From JADCRZ01 sp037718865 (GTDB lineage: Bacteria > Bacteroidota > Bacteroidia > Chitinophagales > Chitinophagaceae), in assembly GCA_037718865.1 (NCBI GenBank), contig JBBJMP010000001.1:631044-695043 (forward strand): DNA of 64,000 nucleotides, in the 5' to 3' direction. A program made the translations under genes and the position numbers. Shown here piece by piece: positions 7,382-17,132 of this stretch. Position 1 is the stretch's first letter; every line of letters begins with the position of its first letter. The notes beneath the pieces are model-generated. The model saw nothing but the letters and a program-made list of their open reading frames with translations, was not told where the DNA came from and did no database searches.

Positions 7382-9084
7382 ACAATTCACAAACCTTGAA
7401 AATTATTGGCTCTGTGGAAGACGTGCGCGGACAGGCAAATGCGCGGATAAGGGTACTTTCTTTCAGGCGGGAGTCGGATTTAATAAACTCCGTTTCAGAA
7501 ATAAAAAAACAATTTCCGCCTTATGGATTTGTATTTTCTTATAATTTCTTTACAGAATATGAATACAAAATGTATTCCCTTGTCGAGTGTTTTGTGGTTC
7601 CAAATTCACAAAGAAGTTCCAACTACGATGAATATTCGCTGGATAGCCACAGGGAATGTAAAGCATTTGGTTTTCCGTTATTTGAATTGCCTCCTGACAT
7701 TTTTATTAATGAGTTATCTATTAATCAACCTCTTTTGAAGACTTTCATTCAGGAAGATGGAAACGCTTTCTATTTTAAGGTTGATGAATATATTTATGGG
7801 CCTTTTAAGAATACGGGTGGAGAAATAGTACCAAAAACTGGAAAAGATGTAAATAAATTCTTACTTGATTCAGGAATGACGGTAGCGTCCGGTGATAAAC
7901 TCTACTTGTTGCGGCTGCCGCAACAAGTAGTTGCTAAAGTAGACTGCATGACACCACCCCAACTGGCAGAATGGTTAAGGCCTCATTTGGACGGCAAACT
8001 GTTTGCTATTGATTTTGCAGCTTTGAGAAAAGCAATTGAACTCCAGGAAGCGGATGTACTGGACAAGCCGAGACTGCAGCGTGCGTTAATGTCTTTAGAC
8101 CAGCTTTCGTTGTACTACAGAGATATAAAAGCGATGTCGGCGTTTGGAGGCAAATATGCGGAACAGTATGCGAGCGTCATTGAGGGCATAAAAAAGGAGT
8201 TAAGGCAGGAGCTGATTGATCCATTTCTGCAAGAAAAGCATCAGCTCGAGAAAGATCTCAAAAAACTCAAAACAGTAATTGAGCAAGCCCAAAGTAATGA
8301 ATCGCACGTTCGCCAAAAGCTATCCGATCTATCGTCCGATTATAATAATTTGTTGGAACAAAAAGACAGACTAATAAGTGATTTAAAAATTCATGCACTA
8401 GTTCACGCTACACCCGCTGAATCAAGTTTCACAACGTTTGAAGAACAGGATTTTGTTTCCGGCACAGGCAACTACAACGACCTAAAAGAATTTGCAACGT
8501 TGTTTAATCAATCAATTAGTTCTGATGACCGCAAAAACGATAACCATGGTCAGAAAATCGTTTATCAGCTCAAAGAAAAGAAATGTTTCCTTGCGCCAAA
8601 TGCCGGTACAATACTGCATCTTGCGAAAATGTCGGGTAACTGCAAGGCCTTTATTCAGCAAGTCGAGCCGGACTGGCTGAAATTTGAATATTTTTTTAAT
8701 AATGGGCTTAAACAGATATGGGAATCTGCTTATAAGAATAACGAATTAATTCATTTTTTTATTTTAGAAGATATTAACCTGGCAAGTATAGAGTGCTATG
8801 GAAAGCCCATTCTGGATATGCTGGCTAATATCAGGCAGACGCTTCCAGTGTTAAAACTTGCCTGGCCAAACAATCTTTGGATTTTCGGTATTCCTGCTGC
8901 CGAGTCAGAGGGTCAAAAACTTGGTCTGGCGCTTTTGAAGCAAACCTTTGTTGATTGGGGCGCATTTCCGAAAGAAGTTTCAGCATGTGCGAATGATGAT
9001 ATTATCTTACATAAAAAGTTGTCTGTTGAGCAATTATCGGAACATAATATGGTCATTCCGGATTCTATTAACGAATATTTTTAA
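7378..9084 (+). CDS. Coiled-coil protein with degenerate AAA/McrB-like C-terminus
   Basis: 568 residues; ATG 7378 overlaps the upstream stop. The N-terminal part (1-190) is mixed alpha/beta with a FSYNFFTEYEYKMY patch. Residues about 262-345 form a long charged coiled coil (EKDLKKLKTVIEQAQ, later LEQKDRLISDLKI). The last 180 residues look like a worn AAA domain: FILEDINLASIECYG at about 461-475 resembles an McrB-type Walker B plus 'N-A' motif, followed by LPVLKLAWPNNLWIFGIP, typical of the beta strand reaching sensor 1. The expected Walker A is replaced by CFLAPNAGTILHLAKMSG, without GKT. It may therefore bind partners or DNA without hydrolysing ATP. This is inference from motif shape. Confidence 0.8.
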   Translation: MNNSQTLKIIGSVEDVRGQANARIRVLSFRRESDLINSVSEIKKQFPPYGFVFSYNFFTEYEYKMYSLVECFVVPNSQRSSNYDEYSLDSHRECKAFGFPLFELPPDIFINELSINQPLLKTFIQEDGNAFYFKVDEYIYGPFKNTGGEIVPKTGKDVNKFLLDSGMTVASGDKLYLLRLPQQVVAKVDCMTPPQLAEWLRPHLDGKLFAIDFAALRKAIELQEADVLDKPRLQRALMSLDQLSLYYRDIKAMSAFGGKYAEQYASVIEGIKKELRQELIDPFLQEKHQLEKDLKKLKTVIEQAQSNESHVRQKLSDLSSDYNNLLEQKDRLISDLKIHALVHATPAESSFTTFEEQDFVSGTGNYNDLKEFATLFNQSISSDDRKNDNHGQKIVYQLKEKKCFLAPNAGTILHLAKMSGNCKAFIQQVEPDWLKFEYFFNNGLKQIWESAYKNNELIHFFILEDINLASIECYGKPILDMLANIRQTLPVLKLAWPNNLWIFGIPAAESEGQKLGLALLKQTFVDWGAFPKEVSACANDDIILHKKLSVEQLSEHNMVIPDSINEYF

Positions 9085-9089
9085 ACCGC

Positions 9090-9980
9090 ATGGATTTATT
9101 GCGCCTGCAGCAGGGTCTTTTATACTGGTTCCGGATGAACGGCTCCGAATCCAAGTCATATACTGCGATAGAAAATACCTGTATTAATATTTGCAGGCCA
9201 TATTTTCCAATGGAAACAAATTCGGGAGAGATTGCCCGGTTTGCGAAACATAATATATTTTTTCCCCTTTTCCGTTTAGGTGCAATTGAGTTTTACGGCG
9301 ATGGTAAATATGCAATGGCTCCGACCTCATGCTTATGCAATAAAAAGTATGTAATCGGATGTAACATGCCCCACCGTATAAAAGAAGAGTATAATTTAGA
9401 ATTGGTTCACGACACATTACGGGGAATAGAAATTTACAGACGAAGTACCCGTTTATTAGAGTTTATTTGTACAGAAGGGATTAGTCACAGCGAATATTTG
9501 TTTTCGGCGATTTTCGGAAAAATTCCTTCCCTGGACACCCTCGTAAATTTTTGGGAAGATGATGTATCCATCGATGCATCCGGATATCAAATGTTGGTTT
9601 CAGGCGACGGATGGCGGCGTCCAACGGAGCCAGTGAATATAGGGGTATTCAGAAAGTCAGATAAAGTTTATTCGCAAAGGCTGGCGAAAATATCCAACTA
9701 TCAATGGAAGCTTATTCCATCAAGGGCATCAAACCCGGATGCATTGAACATTGCGTCAATGTGGGCAGAACCGGGAAATATTAGCGGAGTTGTTTTTAAT
9801 AGCAGCGATCTTTTACTCCGTATTAAGAACAATATGTTTCCATTGCTTATTGAACGTATTTTGGCTATCAACTCTTTAATGCACGGTTGTCAATTGGATA
9901 GTCAACGCCAATATCATCTTACAGCCGGTGAATTTAACATGCTTAACAGGATCCTGGGAAATAAAATTGAAGTACAATGA
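9090..9980 (+). CDS. 296-aa protein, possible winged-helix adaptor of the helicase operon
   Basis: ATG 9090 lies 5 bp after the previous stop; the end overlaps the helicase start by 4 bp. The start, MDLLRLQQGLLYWFRMNGSES, followed by FFPLFRLGAIEFYGDGKYAM (about 67-86), has the look of a winged helix with a beta hairpin. The central part has WEDDVSIDASGYQML and the tail LTAGEFNMLNRILGNK. No catalytic motif is seen. I do not recognise a named family. Given the tight coupling, it is probably an obligate partner of the SF2 helicase, perhaps presenting DNA or sensing a state of it. Confidence 0.8.
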   Translation: MDLLRLQQGLLYWFRMNGSESKSYTAIENTCINICRPYFPMETNSGEIARFAKHNIFFPLFRLGAIEFYGDGKYAMAPTSCLCNKKYVIGCNMPHRIKEEYNLELVHDTLRGIEIYRRSTRLLEFICTEGISHSEYLFSAIFGKIPSLDTLVNFWEDDVSIDASGYQMLVSGDGWRRPTEPVNIGVFRKSDKVYSQRLAKISNYQWKLIPSRASNPDALNIASMWAEPGNISGVVFNSSDLLLRIKNNMFPLLIERILAINSLMHGCQLDSQRQYHLTAGEFNMLNRILGNKIEVQ

Positions 9981-12900
9981 CAAATTCATTTGAGATCTGG
10001 CGCAAATTACGAGACATCTATTTGAAATATATTGATACCGGGTTGCCAATAAAATATAAAAAGCTAGAAAATGAAAGGAAGCGGCTTCTTTTAGAACCAG
10101 ATGCTATTTGTAAGGATCCGATCATAGAGCTGGTACCAAGATACAAAGAGTTTGTAACATTGAGTGAAGCATCTCACAGGGGGCTGCAGCTTACTCCTTT
10201 GTTTACCGAATTTGCCCGGCAAGGTTTATTTGCTGATCGTCACGGGGTTGAAAGTAAAATGTATATCCATCAATATACTGCCTTGAAGTCAGCTACTGTT
10301 GATAAAAAGAATTTTGTAGTTACTACAGGTACTGGTTCAGGTAAGACAGAGTGTTTTCTCTTCCCCCTTCTTCATAATATTTTGCAGGAAAAAGCTACCG
10401 AGGCAGCTAAAGAATTGCCAGCAATTCGCGGCCTGATTTTGTATCCTTTAAATGCACTCGCTGAGGATCAGATGAGACGCCTGCGCAAGAGTTTAAGCAG
10501 TGAAAAACCGGCTAAATATCTGAAGGAAAAATTAAGAGGCAAAAAAATTACGTTTGGAAGGTATACCGGTATCACTCCCTTAAGCGGAAAGGAAACGGTT
10601 GATAAAAGATCGAAACTGAAGCAAATCCGGGAAAAAATGACCAAAGACTGGAATTCAGCGAAACTGCAAGCGGAAAAGTTAAACGACCCGGAATTTCTTT
10701 ATGATGTTCCAAACATGGATGAAGATGTCAATGTAGAATCATGGGACAGGTGGACAATGCAAAAGACACCTCCTGATATATTAATTACAAATTACAGCAT
10801 GCTAAACATCATGCTGATGAGGAAGCATGAAGACAATATTTTTGAGAGTACAAAAAAGTGGTTGCAGGATGATCCCAACAATGTGTTTCACTTAGTTATA
10901 GATGAATTGCATTCTTACAGAGGAACAGGGGGCACAGAAGTAGCTTATCTGATAAGGCTTTTATTAATGCGTTTGGGATTGACTGCAGCATCCCCGCAGG
11001 TTCGTTTTTTGTGTTCAAGCGCATCCATGCAGAAAACGCTGAGGGCGAAGCGTTTTGTAGCAGGATTTTTCGGACTATCAGTAGATGAATTCGATGAGAA
11101 ATTTGTAGTCATTGGCGATGCGGGTGATTCCAGAAACGCGAATATGCCCACTGATTTTTTGAGCATCGAAAAGTATGCACAACTCTCGGATAAAACCACA
11201 CTCGAAGAAGTAGAAATAATGTTTAAAAAGGATGAGGTGCTCGAAAGGGTCAGGCGTGTTGTACAACGTGCAGAGGAAGCCGGTAAGATTGCGACAGATT
11301 TGTTTGGTGAGCTATCTAAGCCTTCTATGAATGCACTCGAGTGTTTATTAGGTTCAATGGCAAGACTTAAAATTGTAAGAGATGAGGTTATACAGCCCCA
11401 GCGCGCACACTTCTTTTTTAGAAACATTGAAGGTCTCTGGGCATGCGCGAACCCAGCCTGTAACCAAATAGAACCTGAGTTCTTATATGAAGGCAGAAAT
11501 ATTGGGAGACTTTACCGGAAACCACAGGTTCTTTGCAAATGTGGGAGTGTAATTTTAGAAGTATTACTATGCAGGTATTGTGGCGAACTTTATCTCGGGG
11601 GTTGGGAGAAAATAGAAAATGGGCAAAGATTTGTGACAATCGAAAAAGAAGCGTTTCTTGAAAATAGTGTCTATCATACCATATATCCAAACGATGAACA
11701 ACCGGACGGACAGTGGAAAAAGTGTACGCTCTCGGATAAAGACGCATCAATGAAAGCCACTTTTACCGGCGATAAGTTGTATTACAAAATGCCGGATAAT
11801 TACATTGTTCAATATCCGGATCATTGTTACAATTGTGATTATACACAACAAATCAGGTCAAAAAGCACACTGACTCCTATTTTTAAGCATTACACCGGTG
11901 TCCAAAAGGTGAACCAGATAATGGCTGACTCGTTGATGCTTGCTTTGAAGAAGTTTTCGGGCAAAGAGGAAAAACCAAAACTTGTGTTATTTTCTGATAG
12001 CCGGCAGGCGGCCGCAAAATTAGCCGCGGGAATCGAGCTGGATCATTACAGGGATACAGTCAGAGCGTTGTTATTAAATAGCCTGGATTTGAAATCATCT
12101 GACAAAGAGCTTTTGGAAAAATATTGGATCGATCAGAATTATGGTTCTCAGAAAGAGCGGGTAACTTTAAAAAAGCTTTTCGGATCAAATGAATACAAAG
12201 ACATTTTTTCAAAGATTTCATTCCCAGGTGATGGTGATGACGAATGGCTTAAGCGGTATTTTAAATCCAGAAATAGTATCAGAATTGATCGCCTGGAGAC
12301 GATTATTGCAAATGACTTGTTCGCTATCGGTATTAACCCGGGCGGCTCGCGTCCTTCTTTGAATAACGAATGGTCACTAAACTATGATTTTGCGGGCAAA
12401 GAGTTTATTCCTAACAATGACAGCATGCAGGCTCAGGGGCTTCACCGGGCTATAAGCGATGCGTGCAAGAGAGAGATTTATATCACGCTTTTTGCGCATA
12501 ACAAACGATCGCTTGAATCATTATCCCAAGGCAGGGTTATGGCAGAAATCACACACCGGGATCCGAAAATGGATCAATTCATCAATTCGACTATTCGGAT
12601 ACTAGGAGAATCGTGGAGAATAAAAGGCGCCTTCTATAATAACCCGGATTCTTTCCCTGCACAATTCTGGAAGTATGCAAAGAAAATTTTTAATTTCAAG
12701 GGACACAAAATTCCGCCTGGGATCAGGGATGAATTGCTGCAATTTTTGACGGTGAACAAAATTATATCAAATGCTAATAACAGGGTTCTCACCGGTCTCG
12801 GATTGCAATTTGTACCTGCGTCTGAAGGGGATATCTATTGGAAATGCCCTGTTTGCAGCGTTATTCATTTACAACCAAGCGCAGGGATTTGCATTAGCTG

Positions 12901-15094
12901 CTGTGCCCTGCTCGGTGATGGCAAAACATTAAATAAGCAGGATATTGAAAATGACGAGAACTACTATATCTATTTGGCCAGGCTTGTAAAAGAAAATAGC
13001 CCGACCCGGTTGCACTGTGAGGAATTATCAGGGCAAACCGATAAAGATGATGCACGGAAGAGACAACGTTTATTTCAGGGCAGGATGCTGGAAGGCGAAG
13101 TGAAGAAAGTCGAAGAAATTGATTTGTTAAGCGTCACCACAACGATGGAGGCCGGAGTAGATATTGGCGGGCTTTCAGCAGTAATGATGGGAAATGTTCC
13201 ACCAAGAAGATTCAATTATCAGCAAAGGGTTGGCAGGGCCGGAAGACGGGGTAAAGCTTTGTCTATAGCGCTGACCGTTGCCAAGGGTAATAGCCACGAC
13301 CAGACCCACTATTCTCAATCTAACCGGATGGTATCCGACATACCTCCTGATCCATACTTGGAATTAAAAAGGGATGAGATTTTCTTCCGCGTATTAAATA
13401 AGGAAGTGCTCAACCAAGCATTCAAAAATTTAATTCTTGATAATGATGATATTACGGATAATGTTCATGGGGAATTCGGCAAATATAATAACTGGCCCCA
13501 ACACCGGTCACAAGTTTTAAAATGGATTGAAGAACACAAAACTGAAATCATATCATTTTCTTCCTTTTTGAGAAGAGGAACTAATATTGAAAAAGGCGAT
13601 ACAGAAATATATGAGGAAACCAAAAATGAATTAATTAATAAAATAGATCAGGTTGTAGCAGATGAGGACACCTATACCCAGATCGCCCTGAGTGAGCGAC
13701 TTGCAAATGCAGGTCATCTTCCCATGTTCGGCTTTCCTACCAAGATTAGGTATCTGTACGAGAACATACCGGCCCGTATTCCGCCGGAAAATGTTGTTGA
13801 CCGGAATTTAGATATTGCTATTTCAGAATTTGCACCCGGGAGTGAAGTGATCAAAGACAAACGTATCTTGTTACCGGTAGGATTAGTTGCTTACAAACCA
13901 AAAGGTCATGGGGTGGAAGAAGTCGATGGCAGAGGTGTTTTGGAAAATGGAATACATAAATGTAATGACTGCAAAACTGTTTTTTTAAAGGGTAATGAAG
14001 GGCAATCATGCTGGATTTGCAGCGGTGATACTGTAAAAATTGAAGCGTGTTCTCCAATAGGGTTTTGCGTAGAATATAATGCACCTCTTATGGATTTTGA
14101 TGGAAACTTTGAATGGTCTCCACGTGCAGGTGAAGTTACGCTTGACCCAACGTCTGAATTAAAAAATCAATTTACTATAAATAATCTGCTCATCAGATCC
14201 AATCAGGTCCCATTAGAAGGAATTGTTCACCAGATAAATGATAATGGCGGAGATTTTTTTACTTTGGGTAAAATGCCAGGTTTTCATAATAACCGATGGG
14301 TGGTAAAAGACTATTTGCTGGATCAGAACGTCAAATTGCAGAATGAAACAAAGTATGCATTTATATCATCCAGGCATACAGGCGTAATTACCCTGTCAAT
14401 CAACTGCGAAAACGAAAATTACTTACTTAAAGCGGACAATCCATACCATAAGGCTGCATATTTATCATGGGCATTTCTTATCCGTAAATCAATTTGTGAC
14501 AGGCTGGACATAGAAACTGACGAATTTGATATTGGTTTCAGAACATCACCTCACACCAAAATTCCTGAAGCTTACATAGTAGAAAAAGCAGACAACGGTG
14601 CGGGGTATTGCAATTATTTAAACGGCTACGAGGATAAGGGAGTATCCAAAAAGGTTTTCTTGGATTCTTTGCTTCCGGGCGGAAGGGTATTTACTGAAGT
14701 GCTGATGAAACCGGAGCATGCGGATAGCTGTTCTGCGTCCTGTTATGATTGCCTAAAGGACTATTACAATCAAAGACATCATGGATCCTTAAATTGGAGA
14801 GTCGCCCTTGATTTGGCCGCGTTGGCCAATGACAAAGCTATTAATTTAGATTTTTCGCAGCCTTACTGGAGTTCGTTCATTGAATCAACATTATTGACCA
14901 GCCTTGAAAATAAATTAAAAGGGAAAAGGGTGCGGTTACAGGAAAATATATTTCTTGCATGCACAGATTGTTATTATTTGCTCGTTCACCCTTTTTGGAA
15001 TGAGTTTAAAATTCAAAGCATTATTAATTCCATTGATCAAAATATGAAGCGTTTGAACATTATGGACGCTATTGCAAAAACTAAAATCTATTGA
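9977..15094 (+). CDS. Giant SF2 DEAD/DEAH helicase with zinc clusters and DUF1998-type C-terminus
   Basis: 1705 residues. Motifs: Walker A TTGTGSGKT at residues 116-124; ILYPLNALAEDQMRRLR (Ia); DELH at 309-312 inside VIDELHSYRGTGGTEV; SSAS motif III; TTMEAGVDIGG; and motif VI QRVGRAGRRG at 1083-1092. Cys-rich insertions include CANPACNQ, CKCG...CRYCG, KCPVCS...CISCC and KCNDCK...CWICSG. The C-terminus has CSASCYDCLKDYY (Cys 1585, 1589, 1592) with a trailing GSLNWRVALDL, the DUF1998/MrfA-like zinc end. Large helicases of this build include DruE of Druantia and the DrmA/DrmB pair of DISARM, both antiphage. It therefore probably loads on or unwinds foreign DNA. The exact family is not settled, and the partners here are not the known Druantia or DISARM sets. 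Confidence 0.93.
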   Translation: MTNSFEIWRKLRDIYLKYIDTGLPIKYKKLENERKRLLLEPDAICKDPIIELVPRYKEFVTLSEASHRGLQLTPLFTEFARQGLFADRHGVESKMYIHQYTALKSATVDKKNFVVTTGTGSGKTECFLFPLLHNILQEKATEAAKELPAIRGLILYPLNALAEDQMRRLRKSLSSEKPAKYLKEKLRGKKITFGRYTGITPLSGKETVDKRSKLKQIREKMTKDWNSAKLQAEKLNDPEFLYDVPNMDEDVNVESWDRWTMQKTPPDILITNYSMLNIMLMRKHEDNIFESTKKWLQDDPNNVFHLVIDELHSYRGTGGTEVAYLIRLLLMRLGLTAASPQVRFLCSSASMQKTLRAKRFVAGFFGLSVDEFDEKFVVIGDAGDSRNANMPTDFLSIEKYAQLSDKTTLEEVEIMFKKDEVLERVRRVVQRAEEAGKIATDLFGELSKPSMNALECLLGSMARLKIVRDEVIQPQRAHFFFRNIEGLWACANPACNQIEPEFLYEGRNIGRLYRKPQVLCKCGSVILEVLLCRYCGELYLGGWEKIENGQRFVTIEKEAFLENSVYHTIYPNDEQPDGQWKKCTLSDKDASMKATFTGDKLYYKMPDNYIVQYPDHCYNCDYTQQIRSKSTLTPIFKHYTGVQKVNQIMADSLMLALKKFSGKEEKPKLVLFSDSRQAAAKLAAGIELDHYRDTVRALLLNSLDLKSSDKELLEKYWIDQNYGSQKERVTLKKLFGSNEYKDIFSKISFPGDGDDEWLKRYFKSRNSIRIDRLETIIANDLFAIGINPGGSRPSLNNEWSLNYDFAGKEFIPNNDSMQAQGLHRAISDACKREIYITLFAHNKRSLESLSQGRVMAEITHRDPKMDQFINSTIRILGESWRIKGAFYNNPDSFPAQFWKYAKKIFNFKGHKIPPGIRDELLQFLTVNKIISNANNRVLTGLGLQFVPASEGDIYWKCPVCSVIHLQPSAGICISCCALLGDGKTLNKQDIENDENYYIYLARLVKENSPTRLHCEELSGQTDKDDARKRQRLFQGRMLEGEVKKVEEIDLLSVTTTMEAGVDIGGLSAVMMGNVPPRRFNYQQRVGRAGRRGKALSIALTVAKGNSHDQTHYSQSNRMVSDIPPDPYLELKRDEIFFRVLNKEVLNQAFKNLILDNDDITDNVHGEFGKYNNWPQHRSQVLKWIEEHKTEIISFSSFLRRGTNIEKGDTEIYEETKNELINKIDQVVADEDTYTQIALSERLANAGHLPMFGFPTKIRYLYENIPARIPPENVVDRNLDIAISEFAPGSEVIKDKRILLPVGLVAYKPKGHGVEEVDGRGVLENGIHKCNDCKTVFLKGNEGQSCWICSGDTVKIEACSPIGFCVEYNAPLMDFDGNFEWSPRAGEVTLDPTSELKNQFTINNLLIRSNQVPLEGIVHQINDNGGDFFTLGKMPGFHNNRWVVKDYLLDQNVKLQNETKYAFISSRHTGVITLSINCENENYLLKADNPYHKAAYLSWAFLIRKSICDRLDIETDEFDIGFRTSPHTKIPEAYIVEKADNGAGYCNYLNGYEDKGVSKKVFLDSLLPGGRVFTEVLMKPEHADSCSASCYDCLKDYYNQRHHGSLNWRVALDLAALANDKAINLDFSQPYWSSFIESTLLTSLENKLKGKRVRLQENIFLACTDCYYLLVHPFWNEFKIQSIINSIDQNMKRLNIMDAIAKTKIY

Positions 15095-15276
15095 CGAGAG
15101 GAGTTACTAATAACTTGATGCAGGCGCCACTCTGTTATGAGATTTATTCTTTAAAATTTAAGTCAACACTAAAAACATAGCAAATGCGCGTCCAGTCATT
15201 TTCCGTTAACCATCGGCAATACTTGTTCGTTTCCAGCAATGTTAAATCACCATTCTCCACATTAACCAAAAGACAA

Positions 15277-15666
15277 ATGAACAAAGACACAGAAGCATAT
15301 AATAGCAAGCAAACCAATGAAGACATAGAGATCTGCAATATACTATCACAAGAAATTAGCCGCAATTTGCCTGAAGCTGAAAATAAAATTTGGCACGCTC
15401 ATCCTGTTTGGTTCTTGGACGGAAACCCAATTGTCGGTTACAGCAAATTGAAAAATTATATCCGGTTATTGTTTTGGAGCGGTCAATCATTTGACGAAGA
15501 TATCATACAAAAAGAAGGCAGTTTTAAAGCTGCTGGAATCCGTTATACGTCTGCTGAACAAATAAACAGGGTTGATTTGAAACGCTGGCTTGAGAAGTCT
15601 CGACAAATACAATGGGATTACAAAAACATTGTCAAACGAAAAGGAGTTTTAGAGCGATTAAAGTGA
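15277..15666 (+). CDS. DUF1801-family protein (YdhG/frataxin-like fold)
   Basis: About 129 residues from ATG 15277 (MNKDTEAYN). I prefer this start over the ATG at 15184 because the extra 31 residues look non-coding. The core pattern is WHAHPVWFLDGNPIVGYSKLK then IRLLFWSGQSF, with a basic C-terminal helix VDLKRWLEKSRQIQWDY: the DUF1801 plan of a small alpha/beta domain. Family members are cytosolic and mostly uncharacterised; some are called iron-chaperone-like. It follows the defence-like operon by 180 bp and has its own upstream region, so it is probably not part of it. Confidence 0.8.
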   Translation: MNKDTEAYNSKQTNEDIEICNILSQEISRNLPEAENKIWHAHPVWFLDGNPIVGYSKLKNYIRLLFWSGQSFDEDIIQKEGSFKAAGIRYTSAEQINRVDLKRWLEKSRQIQWDYKNIVKRKGVLERLK

Positions 15667-15728
15667 AACCGAAACACATATTCAATTATTACTTGCTCAC
15701 ATTATTACTTGCTCAGTCGTGTTATTAG

Positions 15729-16229
15729 CTACTTCCAATCGTGTTGTACTGGCTTATTTAAGCAAATGATCCCTGTAATATCTTCAGTGAAGCTACCATC
15801 ATTTGTATTAATAAGCCCAGATAAAAACAGCCGGCCCGTTGCATTCTCAAACTTACCGGTTCCATGTACAACGTCACCGTCGCTGCTAAATACACCAGTA
15901 AGGGGGCTTAATTTGCCATTATAGACCCTTAAAGTAAGGGTTCCGTGCATGGTGAATAATTTAAGCTTGCCTTTAAAGGGCGCTTCGTTGGGATCAAGGC
16001 TAGGAATATTTGAAAACTCAGCTTCTGTAGTCCCGGCTATGAGCGGGTCTCCGGTAATAGTAGCGACAGTTGTCGCTCCGGTTGCTGTCTGGCTTACAGT
16101 TTGACCTATCCCTTTAGCCTTGACCGTATGACAATCTTTGGGAAATGGCAATGATCGTGAACAGCCTATTACCAATAGGGCCATAATGGCGATAGCCAAA
16201 GGGAAATCAACATTTTTGAGTTTTTTCAT
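15729..16229 (-). CDS. Secreted lipoprotein, beta-rich, unknown
   Basis: 166 residues with a lipoprotein signal ending in LLVIGC (Cys about 23), so it is probably anchored in the outer membrane or periplasm. The mature part repeats Gly- and Thr-rich strands (KGKLKLFTMHGTLTLRVYNG, VVHGTGKFENATGRLFLSG), as in small barrel proteins of the allene-oxide-cyclase-like or DUF3224-like type: a 'G-T-G-x-F-x-x-A-T-G' pattern is visible. No enzyme residues can be named. Function unknown. Confidence 0.75.
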   Translation of the reverse strand: MKKLKNVDFPLAIAIMALLVIGCSRSLPFPKDCHTVKAKGIGQTVSQTATGATTVATITGDPLIAGTTEAEFSNIPSLDPNEAPFKGKLKLFTMHGTLTLRVYNGKLSPLTGVFSSDGDVVHGTGKFENATGRLFLSGLINTNDGSFTEDITGIICLNKPVQHDWK

Positions 16230-16464
16230 GATTTACACTTTTTAAGTTTGCTTGTTAACATTAACGTTGCTGAAGTTTGTAACAGTCTAAAGCAAAAACT
16301 AATGCGTGAATTTGTTTTTACTTCAATAATTTAGATAAGGTAGGTATACGAAATTATCTCAAACTGACCTATAGAGTGGATACCGATAGAATTTAGCACG
16401 GCTAGTTGACTGGCGGATTTTTACGAAATTAATATAAATCTTATCATGTAAGACCAGGAGTGAA

Positions 16465-17019
16465 TTATAATTTAAAAGGCACTTCAACGAGGGTCTTGTC
16501 CCAGGCAAGTTTCATGACGCCTTGTTTTTCCCCTTTACTTTCAAATTGAATGGTGAAATTTTCAACGGTGCTGTTCAACTGTGTAGCAGGGGCACTTACC
16601 CTTAATACATCATTTTTATCATTGTAACTATACGCACCCCAATAATCAAGATCGCTATTTAAAATAATGGTCCATTCTTTTTCTCCCGGGATCGTAAAAA
16701 GTGCATAGGTACCGGCCTTTACTTTCTTTCCGCTCAATTCTACATCCTGGTAAAATTTAATCTCAGTAGCTTCGTTAGCCCCGGCTCTCCACACTTTGCC
16801 GTATGGAGTAAGTTTACCGAAAAGTTCCCTTCCATTTTTTTGAGGTCTGCTGTACACAACCCGGATTAAAGCCTTTTCACCCGGTTTTCTGTCATGAGCG
16901 AAATTATCCGGAAAATAAGCCATGTCCATCGGACTCTTGTCCAGGCCTTTAAAGGTCTGTGATTGCAATACACTGACAAATAAAGTGATGAAGATTACCG
17001 ATAACAAAATTCCTTTCAT
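16465..17019 (-). CDS. DUF2911 secreted protein
   Basis: 184 residues with a signal peptide (MKGILLSVIFITLFVSVLQS). The core has a YSRPQKNGRELFG segment, then KVWRAGANEATEIKF, TYALFTIPGEKEWTIILN and the domain end GVMKLAWDKTLVEVPF. This order is diagnostic of DUF2911, a periplasmic or secreted Bacteroidota family of unknown biochemical role. It is full length for a single-domain member. It stands alone on the minus strand with about 230 bp on the left side. Confidence 0.9.
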   Translation of the reverse strand: MKGILLSVIFITLFVSVLQSQTFKGLDKSPMDMAYFPDNFAHDRKPGEKALIRVVYSRPQKNGRELFGKLTPYGKVWRAGANEATEIKFYQDVELSGKKVKAGTYALFTIPGEKEWTIILNSDLDYWGAYSYNDKNDVLRVSAPATQLNSTVENFTIQFESKGEKQGVMKLAWDKTLVEVPFKL

Positions 17020-17132
17020 AATTATTGTTTTTATAAAGCAATGTTAGGAATCTTCTGTTAAAGCACCTTGTTTATTTGCCATCTATATGAGCGGCCCAAT
17101 CTGCGTATTCTGAGATTCCAAGAATATTAAAG

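Noticed and set aside
5828..15094. Calling the operon DISARM
   Set aside because: DISARM needs a methyltransferase and drmC PLD-type protein beside DrmA/DrmB. None is present, and the helicase is one 1705-aa chain.
5828..15094. Calling the operon Druantia outright
   Set aside because: The helicase is of DruE type in general build, but I cannot match the three partner proteins to DruA-D, DruF/G/M or DruH from sequence alone.
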